A stretch of 64,000 nt of DNA from Bacteroidales bacterium (GTDB lineage: Bacteria > Bacteroidota > Bacteroidia > Bacteroidales > Muribaculaceae): contig JAAVFI010000011.1 in the NCBI GenBank assembly GCA_014800815.1, positions 22,822 to 86,821 of the forward strand. Reading direction: 5' to 3'. Numbering within the stretch: position 1 is the stretch's first letter; every line of letters starts with the position of its first letter. Made by a program: the position numbers and the translations under genes. A model generated the notes under the pieces. That model made no database searches. It worked only from the letters and a program-made list of their open reading frames with translations, and was not told the DNA's origin. Shown here piece after piece: positions 41,933-51,172 of the stretch.

Positions 41933-42224
41933 AACAGTTAAAATTATATCATCATTATAACGCCTCACTACCCCACTTTTATTGTTAAAGAATCAGAAAA
42001 CTCCGGGCCATCGCGGCGAGGAGTTTTCTCTATACAAACAATTCCGTAAATTTCTGATACAAAATTACCACTCCCCCGCCCCATACCAAATACCTAAAAA
42101 TGGTGATTATCATAATTTCGAACACATACTTATAGTTGTTTTAGGGAGAAAAGTAGTGGATTTCGGTAGTGAGGAGGTGTATATGCCAAGTTTTTTGTAA
42201 TTTTGTCGCATCAATTCTCGAAGT
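41933..42224. other. Divergent gap with hairpin and AraC-gene promoter
   Basis: AGAAAACTCC (41995-42004) and GGAGTTTTCT (42020-42029) form a perfect 10-bp stem around a GC-rich loop. The stem lies 63 nt upstream of the DXS-like start, where it could act on its leader. A -7 box TAATTTTG at 42198-42205 serves the AraC-family gene. No gene is supported in the gap. Confidence 0.5.
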
Positions 42225-43139
42225 ATGGAAAAAGAGGAAAAAGCGAATGATTTAGAGTTTATCTCGAAGATAGCAACTGATATACGTCAGCTTGACTCGA
42301 GTGTTATTTATGCTCGCCTTAATCCGGAATATGCAAGCCGCAGGCCGTATGCCGATAAGCTCTTGCTGAAGGTCGACGGCTCGGTGTTATGCCTTGTGAC
42401 TAAAGGAAAGCTGCGGATAAGCTTCAATTTTGAGGAGTTTGATGTCATAGCTCCTGCTGTGATGTCGCTTCCTCACGGTTCCATGATATCTCTTGCTGCA
42501 GATATTACTGAGCCGTGGGAGGGATATATGATTGCTTATACTCAGAGTTTTCTTCAAGATGTGAATATTTCGTTTTCGATAATTTCAGGTGAGGCTCTTA
42601 TGGAGCGCAAGACTCCTGTGCTGAAACTGTCAGAACGTGACGTACCTCTTATTCTTCGCTATTTTTCGCTCATAGAGACTACCCTTGGCGATATTTTCAA
42701 TACCCAGCTTACACGGCATATTATATCAAGCCTTTCGTCGGCGCTGTTCTATCAGATGATTCTGTTGACGTATAAGGATATGGAGAATTATACTCCTGAG
42801 TCCACGGCGGGCATGGGACCGCGCAGAAGCAGCTATGTGCATGATTTTATCAAGCTCGTGCACCGACACTATGCCACTGAGAGGTCGGTAAATTTCTATG
42901 CCGATAAGCTCTTTATATCGCCGAAGTATCTTTCGCTTCTTGTCAAGGAGGCCACAGGCCGCACGGCTGCACGCTGGATCGACAGTTTTATAATAATGGA
43001 GGCTAAGAACCTTCTGCGCTATTCAGGCAAGAATATTCAACAGGTAGCTTATGCCTTGAATTTTGGCAATCAATCGGCTTTCGGCAAGTACTTTAAGAAT
43101 CTCACGGGGATGTCTCCGACCGAGTTCCAGAAGAGCTGA
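42225..43139 (+). CDS. AraC-family transcriptional regulator
   Basis: The 304-residue protein has an N-terminal cupin-like sensor region (about 20-150) and a C-terminal double helix-turn-helix AraC domain (about 200-302). Marks of the latter are SVNFYADKLFISPKYLSLLVKEATGRTAARWI, read in two halves, and NQSAFGKYFKNLTGMSPTEF at the end. Such proteins usually act as activators that respond to small ligands. Nearest genes give no clear target; an ECF sigma gene follows 82 nt later. Confidence 0.92.
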   Translation: MEKEEKANDLEFISKIATDIRQLDSSVIYARLNPEYASRRPYADKLLLKVDGSVLCLVTKGKLRISFNFEEFDVIAPAVMSLPHGSMISLAADITEPWEGYMIAYTQSFLQDVNISFSIISGEALMERKTPVLKLSERDVPLILRYFSLIETTLGDIFNTQLTRHIISSLSSALFYQMILLTYKDMENYTPESTAGMGPRRSSYVHDFIKLVHRHYATERSVNFYADKLFISPKYLSLLVKEATGRTAARWIDSFIIMEAKNLLRYSGKNIQQVAYALNFGNQSAFGKYFKNLTGMSPTEFQKS

Positions 43140-43184
43140 CGCAAATTTTTTTTAAGGGCGGGGTGATTGATCGGGCGATAGACG

Positions 43185-43198
43185 CGTCTATATAGACG
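43185..43198. promoter_or_regulatory. Perfect 14-bp palindrome before the sigma operon
   Basis: CGTCTATATAGACG lies 23 nt before the sigma-factor start. It could be an operator or part of a self-regulated promoter; no -7 consensus of the housekeeping type is seen next to it. Confidence 0.4.
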
Positions 43199-43221
43199 TA
43201 ACCCCTAAGTTAAGTAAAACC

Positions 43222-43698
43222 TTGAACTATTCAATCACAGAATTTGAAGCTGTCTATCGCCGCTGTTTCCCGGGGGCTCTGAGGCTCGCAATGTTCATGC
43301 TGCATGACTCTGATGAGGCGCGCGACGCGGTGCAGGATGTATTTGTGAAGCTGTGGGAGGCTGAGGTTGTGATTGAAAATGAGAATGCCTATATTCTGCG
43401 GGCGGTAAGGAATTGCTGCCTGAGCCGTATTGCCGCTTATGATATCCATGAGCGCGTCAAGCGTCGTCTGCCTCTCGATGAAGTAGATGAGGCTGAGGAA
43501 CTCGCGGTGCCCGATGAGTATCTCGCCAATGCAGTGAGTGCGCTTCTCTCGCCCCGCGAGCAGCAGGTAGTAGGCAAGGTGTACAGCGAGGGGCTTTCCT
43601 ACAAGGATACGGCAGAGCACCTCGGTGTGTCGGTATCTATGGTAAATAAATGTGTGGTGGGCGCTCTCAAGAAGTTGCGCAGCCACTTCAGAAAGTAA
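43222..43698 (+). CDS. ECF RNA polymerase sigma factor
   Basis: This 158-residue sigma factor has a region 2 (FPGALRLAMFMLHDSDEARD, then VQDVFVKLWE) and a region 4 helix-turn-helix (LSPREQQVVGKVYSEGLSYK, then LGVSVSMVNKCVVGAL). No ATG fits the N-terminus; the best start is TTG at 43222. It heads a three-gene operon with a membrane protein in the place where an anti-sigma factor is expected, not with a SusCD pair. Confidence 0.88.
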   Translation: MNYSITEFEAVYRRCFPGALRLAMFMLHDSDEARDAVQDVFVKLWEAEVVIENENAYILRAVRNCCLSRIAAYDIHERVKRRLPLDEVDEAEELAVPDEYLANAVSALLSPREQQVVGKVYSEGLSYKDTAEHLGVSVSMVNKCVVGALKKLRSHFRK

Positions 43699-43702
43699 TG
43701 TT

Positions 43703-44287
43703 ATGGAAGATACATCTAAGGATATATTGATTGAGAAGATGCTCGACAAGCCCGGGACTCTTACGGCTGAGGAGCTTGAGGTGATTGTCTCCGACTCCGA
43801 ACTCCGAGACCTCTATGACATGTCGGCGCGCGTTGCCGGCGGCCTCTGCGCCAAGCCTGATGTGGATGTCGACGCTGAGTGGAATCGTCTGCGTGCGAAG
43901 ATTGCAGGCCGTAGTATGCGCCGCCGTCCGCGCGGATTCCGTGCGGCTGTTGCAGCCGCTGTCGTGGCAATGCTCGTAGGCGGTAGCGCGATGATATATC
44001 GTGATATGTCGGATAAAGGCGTGAGCGAGGAGCTTCCGTATATCGCACAGACTGCCGAACCGGATATGAGCGAGATGAGCAGTGCCGACATAGAGGAGTA
44101 TGTGAGAATCTGTGAGGCACGCATCGACAATGAGGCGTCCATGGCTCTCTCGGAGGTATATTTAGCTGAGTACTCGGAGACTCTTGAGATTGTGTCGGAG
44201 CTGCGTGAGTGCGGTGTTCTGACCGATGACAATCCTTTTGTACGCTATCTGAATGAAATTAATATAAACCAAATAACAATGTTATGA
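43703..44287 (+). CDS. Membrane protein, likely anti-sigma factor
   Basis: The 194-residue protein starts at the ATG four bases after the sigma stop. A short acidic cytoplasmic part (about residues 1-70) is followed by one membrane helix (FRAAVAAAVVAMLVGGSAMIY) and a mainly helical outer part. The position and layout fit an anti-sigma factor, but no FecR or ZAS motif is visible. It overlaps the next gene by 4 nt (ATGTTATGA region). Confidence 0.7.
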   Translation: MEDTSKDILIEKMLDKPGTLTAEELEVIVSDSELRDLYDMSARVAGGLCAKPDVDVDAEWNRLRAKIAGRSMRRRPRGFRAAVAAAVVAMLVGGSAMIYRDMSDKGVSEELPYIAQTAEPDMSEMSSADIEEYVRICEARIDNEASMALSEVYLAEYSETLEIVSELRECGVLTDDNPFVRYLNEININQITML

Positions 44288-45099
44288 TTAGGACTTTTCT
44301 GGTAAAACTTCTGTGTGTGGCGGCTATCCTGTCTCCCCTATGCAGTTCGGCGCAGAACGATGTGCGCAAGGCTTTTGATGAACTTCTCAAGAACTCGTCG
44401 GTAGAGTATTCGGAGACTCACTCCATGTCGAAAGACAGCAGTACGGGTGTGAAAGAGTCGCAAAGCGATGTCTACACTTTCACGATGCCGGCAGCAAATA
44501 TTAAGCTGGTAGATAATATTATCAAAGCTTTCAAGAGCGACGAAAGCAAGGCTTACAGTATCAGCGGCGGTAAGGCCGACAAGAGAAGCGCCCGTATAAA
44601 TCTTGCCGTAGGCGATGGCCGCGGTGCCGGGGTGCTTATCAACCCCATAGGCTATGACTACTACTATGCGTGCTTCCTCGCTCCCAAGAAAGAAGATAAG
44701 GACGGTATCTACCGCTACGCCTACGGTATCAACTGGCGCAAGAATAAAAATAAGATTGAGGGTACTCTCGTAGTGACTTATGCCACCACACTGAAATATC
44801 GCCAGGAAGCAAGCAAGTCGAGAGGCGCTATGATGAGCGTTGCAGCACCTGCAGATAGCTGGTTTGAGACTATGGTAACCTATATGCGCACAATCTCTCA
44901 GACCAACTCACAAAGTAATCAAGAGTTCTGGGCAGCCCGAATCTACAAACTCGCGCAGTCGAGTCAGTCGCTTAAAGACCTGAGCAACGACGATAAGAAT
45001 GCGGCACGCGAGTTGCTGAAGTCAAAAATTGATGGTACCGAGAAATTTACTCCCACTACCCGTCAGCTTCTTATATCGGCGCTTAACAGCATAAAGTAA
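44284..45099 (+). CDS. Secreted protein of unknown function
   Basis: This 271-residue protein has a cleavable signal peptide (IRTFLVKLLCVAAILSPLCSSAQ). The mature part is basic and rich in Lys/Ser, with a central beta region (YSISGGKADKRSARINLAVG, then YRYAYGINWRKNKNKIEGTL). The family seems confined to Bacteroidales and comes with an ECF sigma and membrane gene as here, so it is probably the output or the signal of that circuit. No catalytic motif is seen. Confidence 0.75.
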   Translation: MIRTFLVKLLCVAAILSPLCSSAQNDVRKAFDELLKNSSVEYSETHSMSKDSSTGVKESQSDVYTFTMPAANIKLVDNIIKAFKSDESKAYSISGGKADKRSARINLAVGDGRGAGVLINPIGYDYYYACFLAPKKEDKDGIYRYAYGINWRKNKNKIEGTLVVTYATTLKYRQEASKSRGAMMSVAAPADSWFETMVTYMRTISQTNSQSNQEFWAARIYKLAQSSQSLKDLSNDDKNAARELLKSKIDGTEKFTPTTRQLLISALNSIK

Positions 45100-45121
45100 A
45101 CACTCTCAAGTGATGTTGATG

Positions 45122-45146
45122 GAGTAAGTCGTCGCAAGACTTACTC
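45122..45146. repeat. Compact GAGTAAGTC/GACTTACTC hairpin
   Basis: A perfect 9-bp stem around GTCGCAA. Its arms equal the terminal AGTAAGTC/GACTTACT of the fold-back elements, without the interior. It may be a minimal relative or only a terminator. Confidence 0.5.
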
Positions 45147-45148
45147 AG

Positions 45149-45186
45149 AGGGACGCAACTGAATCGGAAATGGTCAGTGCGTCCCT
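45149..45186 (+). terminator. Terminator between sigma operon and MATE gene
   Basis: AGGGACGC pairs with GCGTCCCT, and ACTGA with TCAGT inside it, followed by TTCTTAATT. It sits between convergent genes and may serve both. Confidence 0.7.
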
Positions 45187-45189
45187 TTC

Positions 45190-46542
45190 TTAATTCTCCA
45201 CCCGGCGCAGCTGGCGGAAACACCGTATGATGAGTATGGCTGTGACTATGGTTGCGGCGGCGTCGGAAATGGGGAATGAGAGCCATACTCCCTTTATGCC
45301 GAGCACGGGCGGAAGGAAGATGAGTATGGGTATGATGAATATCACCTGACGGAGCAGCCCCACGGCTATCGATTCGGCGGCACGGCCTATGCTCTGGAAG
45401 AAGCTCGTGGATATTATCTGGAAGCCAACCACGGGGAAGGCGAGCAGGCAGAGGCTCAGCGCCGTGTCGGTGGCTTGGATGAGTTCCGGGTCGGTGGTGA
45501 ATACACGTGCTATCCCCGACGGCCATGCAAGGCCTATAAGTGCGCCTGCACCCGTTATTACGGAGGCTGCTGCTACAGCAAGGAAGTAGGCACGGCTCAG
45601 GCGGTGCTTGTGGTGTGCGCCGAAGTTGTAGCCGACAATAGGCTGCATGCCCTGGCAGATACCCAGAACGACGGTGACGAGAAGCGACGTGTAGGTTACC
45701 ATGATGCCAACTGCGCCTATATCGCGGTCAGTGCCAAATTTGCCGAGAGCATTATTGGCGAGAGCGTTGACTATGCACGATGCAGCGTTGACAAGCGCAG
45801 GAGCCGCACCGATGGATACTATGCCGGTGAATATGCTCCAGCGGAGGCGGTAGATGCCTCTGTGAAGGCGTAGCGTGACGTCGCGACGGACGAAGTGGCG
45901 TATTACAAAGAAGGCTCCGGCAGCCATTGCTATGTCGGTGGCTATGGCTGCTCCGGCAATTCCCCAGCCGAATACATTGATAAATATAGGGTCAAGAACG
46001 ACATTGACGGCTGCTCCGATGAGCATCGTTATCATTGCTTTGCGAGGGTAGCCGGAGGCGCGCATGAGGTTGTTCATGCCGTAGGTGAGGTTGGTCAGAA
46101 GGCAACCGGGCATAAGTATGAGGAGATACTCACGGGCGTAGGGAGCTGTGGCCTCGCTTGCTCCGAACAGACGCAGCAGAGGGTCGAGATAAATAACGAA
46201 GAGGATGATATAGGCAATACCGTTGATAAATGTGAGCAGGAATGCGTTGCCGAGGATATTCTCCGCTTTGGCTATGTTGCCTGCACCGAGTTCTATAGAG
46301 ACTCTCGCTGTGGCTCCGATTCCTATGAGTACACCTATGGCGGTGGTGAGATTCATCAGCGGGAACGTAATGGCGAGTCCCGCAATGGCATCGGGGCCTA
46401 CCCACTGGCCTATGAAAATGCGGTCTACAACATTGTAGAGAGCCATTACAAGCATTCCTATCACGGCCGGAAGACTGTACTCCCAGAGCAGTCGACCTAT
46501 CGGACGCTCGGCAAGTTCTTTCAGTTTATCGTCGTTCATCAC
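45190..46542 (-). CDS. MATE-family efflux transporter
   Basis: The 450-residue protein has twelve membrane segments in two matching halves, opening with the MATE marks RPIGRLLWEYSLPAVIGMLV and VDRIFIGQWVGPDAIAGLAI, then LGICQGMQPIVGYNFGA in the second half. MATE proteins export cationic drugs or metabolites by Na or H antiport; the substrate here is unknown. A terminator separates it from the TPR gene upstream. Confidence 0.93.
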   Translation of the reverse strand: MMNDDKLKELAERPIGRLLWEYSLPAVIGMLVMALYNVVDRIFIGQWVGPDAIAGLAITFPLMNLTTAIGVLIGIGATARVSIELGAGNIAKAENILGNAFLLTFINGIAYIILFVIYLDPLLRLFGASEATAPYAREYLLILMPGCLLTNLTYGMNNLMRASGYPRKAMITMLIGAAVNVVLDPIFINVFGWGIAGAAIATDIAMAAGAFFVIRHFVRRDVTLRLHRGIYRLRWSIFTGIVSIGAAPALVNAASCIVNALANNALGKFGTDRDIGAVGIMVTYTSLLVTVVLGICQGMQPIVGYNFGAHHKHRLSRAYFLAVAAASVITGAGALIGLAWPSGIARVFTTDPELIQATDTALSLCLLAFPVVGFQIISTSFFQSIGRAAESIAVGLLRQVIFIIPILIFLPPVLGIKGVWLSFPISDAAATIVTAILIIRCFRQLRRVEN

Positions 46543-46560
46543 CTTTTATTGCAAGCAAAA

Positions 46561-46591
46561 AGGGCCGCTACGGTTCTACGCAGCAGGCCCT
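46561..46591 (-). terminator. Terminator after the TPR membrane gene
   Basis: On the minus strand AGGGCC..GCTGCG pairs with CGTAGC..GGCCCT, followed by TTTTTGC. Confidence 0.8.
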
Positions 46592-46627
46592 TCTCGCAGT
46601 TATGGCTGGTATTTATTTGAAATCTTA

Positions 46628-47275
46628 TCAGTTCTGAGCCTGAGCGTTGGCGCGTTCGTAGTACTTCTTGATGTCTACGCGTGAAGAGCGCACGTATTCA
46701 GGATAATCTTTGATGATAGTGTCGTAGCACTTTGCTTCAGCCTTGAAGTTCTGCTGCGCACGGTAGATGTTTGCTTCCTTGATGAGAACGAAGGGCACGA
46801 TTTCGGGGTTCTTGTCGGCCTTGCTGATAGCTTTGTCGTAGCACTTGAGTGCGGCGTCGAGCTGGTCGAGGTTTACGTGGCAGTCGCCCTGGAGAGTGTA
46901 TACACCTGCAGCAGCAACCTTATCGTCGAGAGAAGCTTTGTCGAGGTACTTGAGAGCTTCTTCGTAGTTGCCTTCCTGATAGAGGCGGATACCTGCTTCA
47001 GCAGCAGCACGGTGGCCGCTCTTGTATCCGGCATCGGCAGCCTGCTTGTAGAGCTGGAGAGCTACAGAGTCTACCTGCTCTGAGTCAGCCTTAGCGACGA
47101 GTTCGTCGGCTTTGGCGCTACCTGCCTGAGCTACAAAGATATAGATGAGTACAGCAATGATGATTACGAAAAGAGCAATCATGCACCATACGATTGACTT
47201 GCGATTTGCGCGTGCTTTTGCGAGGAGCTCCTCGCTGTTGTCTAACTGCTCGGGAGCAGGAACGTTATTTTCCAT
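46628..47275 (-). CDS. Membrane-anchored TPR protein
   Basis: This 215-residue protein has a cytoplasmic N-terminus, one membrane helix (residues about 29-48, SIVWCMIALFVIIIAVLIYIF) and several TPR units outside (NYEEALKYLDKASLDDKVAA, LDQLDAALKCYDKAISKADK, and QNFKAEAKCYDTIIKDYPEY). I use the ATG at 47275 (MENNVPAPEQL); the frame opens nine codons earlier at 47302. It resembles YfgM-type scaffold proteins by layout only. Confidence 0.83.
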   Translation of the reverse strand: MENNVPAPEQLDNSEELLAKARANRKSIVWCMIALFVIIIAVLIYIFVAQAGSAKADELVAKADSEQVDSVALQLYKQAADAGYKSGHRAAAEAGIRLYQEGNYEEALKYLDKASLDDKVAAAGVYTLQGDCHVNLDQLDAALKCYDKAISKADKNPEIVPFVLIKEANIYRAQQNFKAEAKCYDTIIKDYPEYVRSSRVDIKKYYERANAQAQN

Positions 47276-47399
47276 TGATATCGTAGTTTTTTCTATTTTC
47301 AATTAAAAAAAGATACGCATGCCGCGTATTAACGGATATTAGCGACTGCAAAAATAGTGTATATTTCTGAAACTGCGAAATTTTAGGGAGCCATTTTTT

Positions 47400-47428
47400 T
47401 TGTTTTATGCTTTAAAATCGTAATTTTG
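47400..47428 (+). promoter_or_regulatory. Promoter of the cdd-tyrS operon
   Basis: TTG at 47400-47402, 18 nt, then TAATTTTG at 47421-47428, 22 nt before the cdd ATG. Confidence 0.7.
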
Positions 47429-47450
47429 CACATCAAATACACACTCAGAC

Positions 47451-47924
47451 ATGAAAGAAATCGAGATTGTTACCCGAATAGAGTCGATGAGCTACGATGA
47501 GCTCACTGATACCGAGCGTGGGGCTGTCGATGCCGCACGCCGTTCGTGCCTTAATGCATACGCACCCTACAGCAACTTCAAGGTAGGTGCTGCCATTGTG
47601 CTCGATAATGGGACTACAGTGACCGGTGCCAATCAGGAGAATGTGGCATTTCCCTCGGGAACATGCGCCGAGCGCTCGGCCTGCTACTATGCGGGAGCGA
47701 ACTATCCCGATGCGCATTTCACCCTCATAGCTATAGCCGCTATCGGTACCGACGGTGAGATGACGGAGCCTCCCACAGCACCCTGCGGAGCCTGCCGGCA
47801 GGCTCTGCTCGAGTATGAGACTCTGGCAGGACACAATGTGCCTGTGCTCCTCGCCGGCAAGACTTCCATATACCGTCTGCCCTCGGTGAAGGCACTGCTA
47901 CCTCTTTCATTCTCTGAATTTTAA
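47451..47924 (+). CDS. cdd: Cytidine deaminase
   Basis: A zinc enzyme that converts (deoxy)cytidine to (deoxy)uridine in pyrimidine salvage. The zinc and proton-shuttle residues are in FPSGTCAERSACYYAG (Cys-Ala-Glu) and APCGACRQALLEYE (PCxxC). At 157 residues it is the homotetrameric type. tyrS follows after 12 nt, and a promoter of full consensus lies in front. Confidence 0.95.
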   Translation: MKEIEIVTRIESMSYDELTDTERGAVDAARRSCLNAYAPYSNFKVGAAIVLDNGTTVTGANQENVAFPSGTCAERSACYYAGANYPDAHFTLIAIAAIGTDGEMTEPPTAPCGACRQALLEYETLAGHNVPVLLAGKTSIYRLPSVKALLPLSFSEF

Positions 47925-47936
47925 TACTATATCATA

Positions 47937-49229
47937 ATGGATTTTATAGAAGAACTTACCTGGCGCGGGATGATCAACACCGTGATGCCCGGCGCCGACG
48001 AAGAACTCAAGAAAGGTATGGCTACAGCATACCTCGGCTTCGACCCGACTGCCGACAGCCTTCATATCGGTCATCTCGTGGGTGTGATGATGCTCAAGCA
48101 CTTCCAGCGCTCAGGCCATAAGCCCATCGCGCTCGTAGGAGGTGCCACCGGCATGATCGGCGACCCTTCGATGAAGAGCCAGGAGCGTAAACTGCTCGAT
48201 GAGACCACCCTGCGCCACAACCAGGAGGCTATCAAGAAGCAGCTCGCTAAATTCCTCGACTTTGACTCCGATGCTCCCAACGCCGCCGAGCTCGTCAACA
48301 ACTACGACTGGATGAAGAATTTCTCATTCCTCGACTTCATCCGCGACGTAGGCAAGCTCATCACCGTGAACTATATGATGGCAAAGGACAGCGTCAAGAA
48401 GCGTCTCTCCGGCGACAGCCAGCAAGGTATGTCGTTCACCGAATTCAGCTACCAGCTTGTTCAGGGCTACGACTTCCTCAATCTCTACCGCGAGAAGAAC
48501 TGCCGCCTTCAGATCGGCGGTTCCGACCAGTGGGGTAACATGACTACAGGTACAGAGCTCATCCGCCGTACAGTAGGCGGCGACGCATACTGCATTACCT
48601 GCAACCTCATCACCAAGGCCGACGGTACCAAATTCGGCAAGACCGAAGGTGGCAACGTATGGCTCGACCCTGCCCGCACTTCACCCTACAAATTCTACCA
48701 GTTCTGGCTCAACGTGAGCGACGAAGACGCCGCCAAATATATCAAAATCTTCACCGAACTCGGCAAAGAAGAAATCGACGCCCTCATCGCCGAGCAGGCC
48801 GAAGATCCCGGACGCCGTCCGCTCCAGCGCCGACTCGCTCAGGAAGTGACCACTATGGTACACAGCGCTGCCGACTATGAAGCTGCACTGGAAGCATCGC
48901 AGATACTCTTCAGCAATAAAGCTGCCGAGACCCTACATACTATCGACGAGAAGACACTGCTCGACGTATTCGAAGGCGTACCTACATTCGAAGTAGACCG
49001 CGCGGATATCGAAGCCGGAATCCGTCTCGCCGACCTCCTCACCGAAAAAGCCGCAGTCTTCCCCTCCAAGGCAGAGATGCGCAAACTCGTGCAGGGCGGC
49101 GGCTTCTCTATCAACAAAGAGAAAGTCAACGACCCCCAGGCCACAGCATCCACCGACATGCTGCTCAACGACCGCTACATCATCGTGCAGAAAGGCAAGA
49201 AGCAGTATTTCCTTCTCATCGCCAAGTAA
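47937..49229 (+). CDS. tyrS: Tyrosyl-tRNA synthetase
   Basis: The class I synthetase charges tRNA-Tyr. The HIGH motif is in [11 protein letters not shown], the tyrosine-binding region in [12 protein letters not shown], and the KMSKS-like loop is KFGKTEGG. The C-terminal S4 RNA-binding domain follows ([18 protein letters not shown]). 430 residues is the usual length. Third positions are strongly C-biased, marking high expression. Confidence 0.97.
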   Translation: MDFIEELTWRGMINTVMPGADEELKKGMATAYLGFDPTADSLHIGHLVGVMMLKHFQRSGHKPIALVGGATGMIGDPSMKSQERKLLDETTLRHNQEAIKKQLAKFLDFDSDAPNAAELVNNYDWMKNFSFLDFIRDVGKLITVNYMMAKDSVKKRLSGDSQQGMSFTEFSYQLVQGYDFLNLYREKNCRLQIGGSDQWGNMTTGTELIRRTVGGDAYCITCNLITKADGTKFGKTEGGNVWLDPARTSPYKFYQFWLNVSDEDAAKYIKIFTELGKEEIDALIAEQAEDPGRRPLQRRLAQEVTTMVHSAADYEAALEASQILFSNKAAETLHTIDEKTLLDVFEGVPTFEVDRADIEAGIRLADLLTEKAAVFPSKAEMRKLVQGGGFSINKEKVNDPQATASTDMLLNDRYIIVQKGKKQYFLLIAK

Positions 49230-49232
49230 TCT

Positions 49233-49442
49233 ATGAAGACGGTAGCGACATTCAGCACAGAGGCCGAAGCCTATATCGCCAAAGGCATGCTCGCCGACCA
49301 CGGCATCGAATCGATGACAGGTCCCGACAACATGACCACCCTCTACGGCGCCGGCTCGACCTGGGCTCCCGTAGACCTCTATGTGCGCGATGCCGACTTC
49401 GAAGAGGCCCGTCGCCTGCTCGAAGCCCACTCGGATGTGTGA
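49233..49442 (+). CDS. DUF2007-family small protein
   Basis: The 69-residue protein has the DUF2007 pattern of 'putative signal transducing' proteins: TVATFSTEAEAYIAKGMLAD, then VDLYVRDADFEEARRLLE, a ferredoxin-like beta-alpha-beta. It starts 3 nt after the tyrS stop. Its role is not known. Confidence 0.85.
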   Translation: MKTVATFSTEAEAYIAKGMLADHGIESMTGPDNMTTLYGAGSTWAPVDLYVRDADFEEARRLLEAHSDV

Positions 49443-49515
49443 TGCTATCCTACAAGAAAGAAATTCTCACGGTGTAATCAGCCGATAATATAATATTGTA
49501 GCCGCCGATGTCTCT

Positions 49516-50154
49516 TTGTTTTATAAAAAGGTGTCGGCGGTTCTTAACAAAGCAGGTTGCGTGCAAACAGATTCCGCTACACTTATAGCTGGTCTGGCCG
49601 CCGATTCTATGGCGGCCTTCGATACTATATATGCCTTGTATGCCGGACGTCTGCTTGCTTTCTGTCGTATATATGCTAAAGATGAGGAAGTTGCCCGTAC
49701 AATAGTGCAGGATACATTTATACAGCTTTGGAGTATGAGGCATGCTATCCGTACGGACAATCTTACCGCCTTGTTATTTACCATAGCACGCAGCAGACTT
49801 GTAAATGCCTGGCGTGCGGCCGTACGTAAGCCGGTTTATGTGGATTATACGGAGATTATGGCCGAGCGTAACTGCGACAGTGGTCGGCCTGAGATAGAGT
49901 TCGCCGAGTTCGAGGCAACCGTAATGTCAGAAATAGATAAATTACCTCCTGCTCAGGCCAAAGTGCTTCGGCTATCGCGTTTCAACGGTATGAGCAACAA
50001 GGAAATTGCTATCGAATTGAGTCTTAGCGAGCAGACTGTCAAAAATCAGCTTTCGGCCGCCCTGAAGGTTCTGCGGCGCAAACTCAGTACTCTTTCTACT
50101 GTTTTAGTTTTTTTTATTCCGTGGAGGTACTTTTTTGTACAGATGTTGTCTTAA
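49516..50154 (+). CDS. ECF sigma factor of the polysaccharide locus
   Basis: The sigma factor of about 200 residues belongs to the group that Bacteroidetes pair with FecR and SusC/SusD genes. Region 2 reads FCRIYAKDEEVARTIVQDTF with IQLW after it, and region 4 reads LPPAQAKVLRLSRFNGMSNK with ELSLSEQTVKNQLSAALKVL. No ATG fits; TTG at 49516 or GTG at 49531 are the likely starts. A hydrophobic C-terminal tail (TVLVFFIPWRYFF) is present. It would direct transcription of the susC operon when FecR releases it. Confidence 0.88.
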   Translation: MFYKKVSAVLNKAGCVQTDSATLIAGLAADSMAAFDTIYALYAGRLLAFCRIYAKDEEVARTIVQDTFIQLWSMRHAIRTDNLTALLFTIARSRLVNAWRAAVRKPVYVDYTEIMAERNCDSGRPEIEFAEFEATVMSEIDKLPPAQAKVLRLSRFNGMSNKEIAIELSLSEQTVKNQLSAALKVLRRKLSTLSTVLVFFIPWRYFFVQMLS

Positions 50155-50185
50155 CTAATAATACATACTAACATTTATCACAGAT

Positions 50186-51136
50186 ATGACTTTCCGAGAG
50201 CTGCAGCGTAAATTCCGCAACGACACTATTACACAGAAGGAACTTGAAGAACTCCGCCGCATTATGGATGAAACGCCGGATAAGGAGCTCGAGGATGCTC
50301 TCGCGTGCGACTGGGCCGAGTTCGCCGGAAACGCCGATATGGCGAGTGTTATGGATATTAAAGAAAAAATAGATCATAGATTGGCAGTATCTCGTCGTCG
50401 TCGGATATTATGGCGAGCTGCTGCAGCTGCCGTGCTGTTGGTGGGCGGAATGTTCCTTGGCTATATGGTAGAACGACCGGTTGATCGTGGTGTATATACA
50501 GATGTCTCCACCGGTATCGGCGGCCGTACCTCGCTTAATCTACCGGACGGAACGACTGTTGATCTTGATGCAAATTCCGCAGTCTGGTATCTTGCAGATG
50601 CCTTTGTCCGTGATACCCGCAGGATAAATTTCGAGGGTCGGGCTTACTTCGATGTCGCCAAAGATGCCGAGCATCCGTTTATTATTGATGCCGGCGGTGT
50701 GGAGGTTCGTGTATTGGGAACTTCGTTCAATCTTGATGCGCCTTCAGGTGAAAGTGCCGTGTTGCTTACTCTCGAAAGCGGTAAGGTTTCATTGTCGACC
50801 TGTGGTACCGCTGTTGAGGTAGTACCCGGACAGGAAGCATATGTCGATCGTCATACCGGTAGTATAACGGTATCGGAAACCGCGGTGCCGGCGGTAGCTA
50901 CGGCTTGGCGACGCAACGAGCTCATATTCGATAGAGCACCGCTCTCAAAGGTCTGTGCATCCTTCTGCCGCATATATGAAATGGATATGGATGTGGCCGG
51001 CGGTGAGTTGGAGGAAGAAACTTTTTCAGGTACATTACCTACCGACAATGTGATCGAGGCGGTGGATATAGTATGTCGCGCCTTCGGGTTGCAGCCCGAT
51101 TTTTACACTACCGGGAAGGTTGTGCTGAAAAAATAG
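50186..51136 (+). CDS. FecR-family anti-sigma factor
   Basis: The 316-residue protein has a cytoplasmic sigma-binding part, one membrane helix (about residues 74-92, LWRAAAAAVLLVGGMFLGYM) and a periplasmic FecR domain (SLNLPDGTTVDLDANSAVWY and FDVAKDAEHPFIIDAGGVEV). A DUF4974-type STN-like C-terminus follows (ELIFDRAPLSKVCASFCRIY). It senses contact with the STN domain of the SusC protein encoded next and frees the sigma factor. Confidence 0.93.
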   Translation: MTFRELQRKFRNDTITQKELEELRRIMDETPDKELEDALACDWAEFAGNADMASVMDIKEKIDHRLAVSRRRRILWRAAAAAVLLVGGMFLGYMVERPVDRGVYTDVSTGIGGRTSLNLPDGTTVDLDANSAVWYLADAFVRDTRRINFEGRAYFDVAKDAEHPFIIDAGGVEVRVLGTSFNLDAPSGESAVLLTLESGKVSLSTCGTAVEVVPGQEAYVDRHTGSITVSETAVPAVATAWRRNELIFDRAPLSKVCASFCRIYEMDMDVAGGELEEETFSGTLPTDNVIEAVDIVCRAFGLQPDFYTTGKVVLKK

Positions 51137-51172
51137 CAAAAAACTGTTGTATAACATATTTTTTGAACGGTA

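Noticed and set aside
41982..42200. 72-codon plus-strand frame between the DXS-like and AraC genes
   Set aside because: It runs through a perfect hairpin and the AraC promoter region, with no domain or codon bias.
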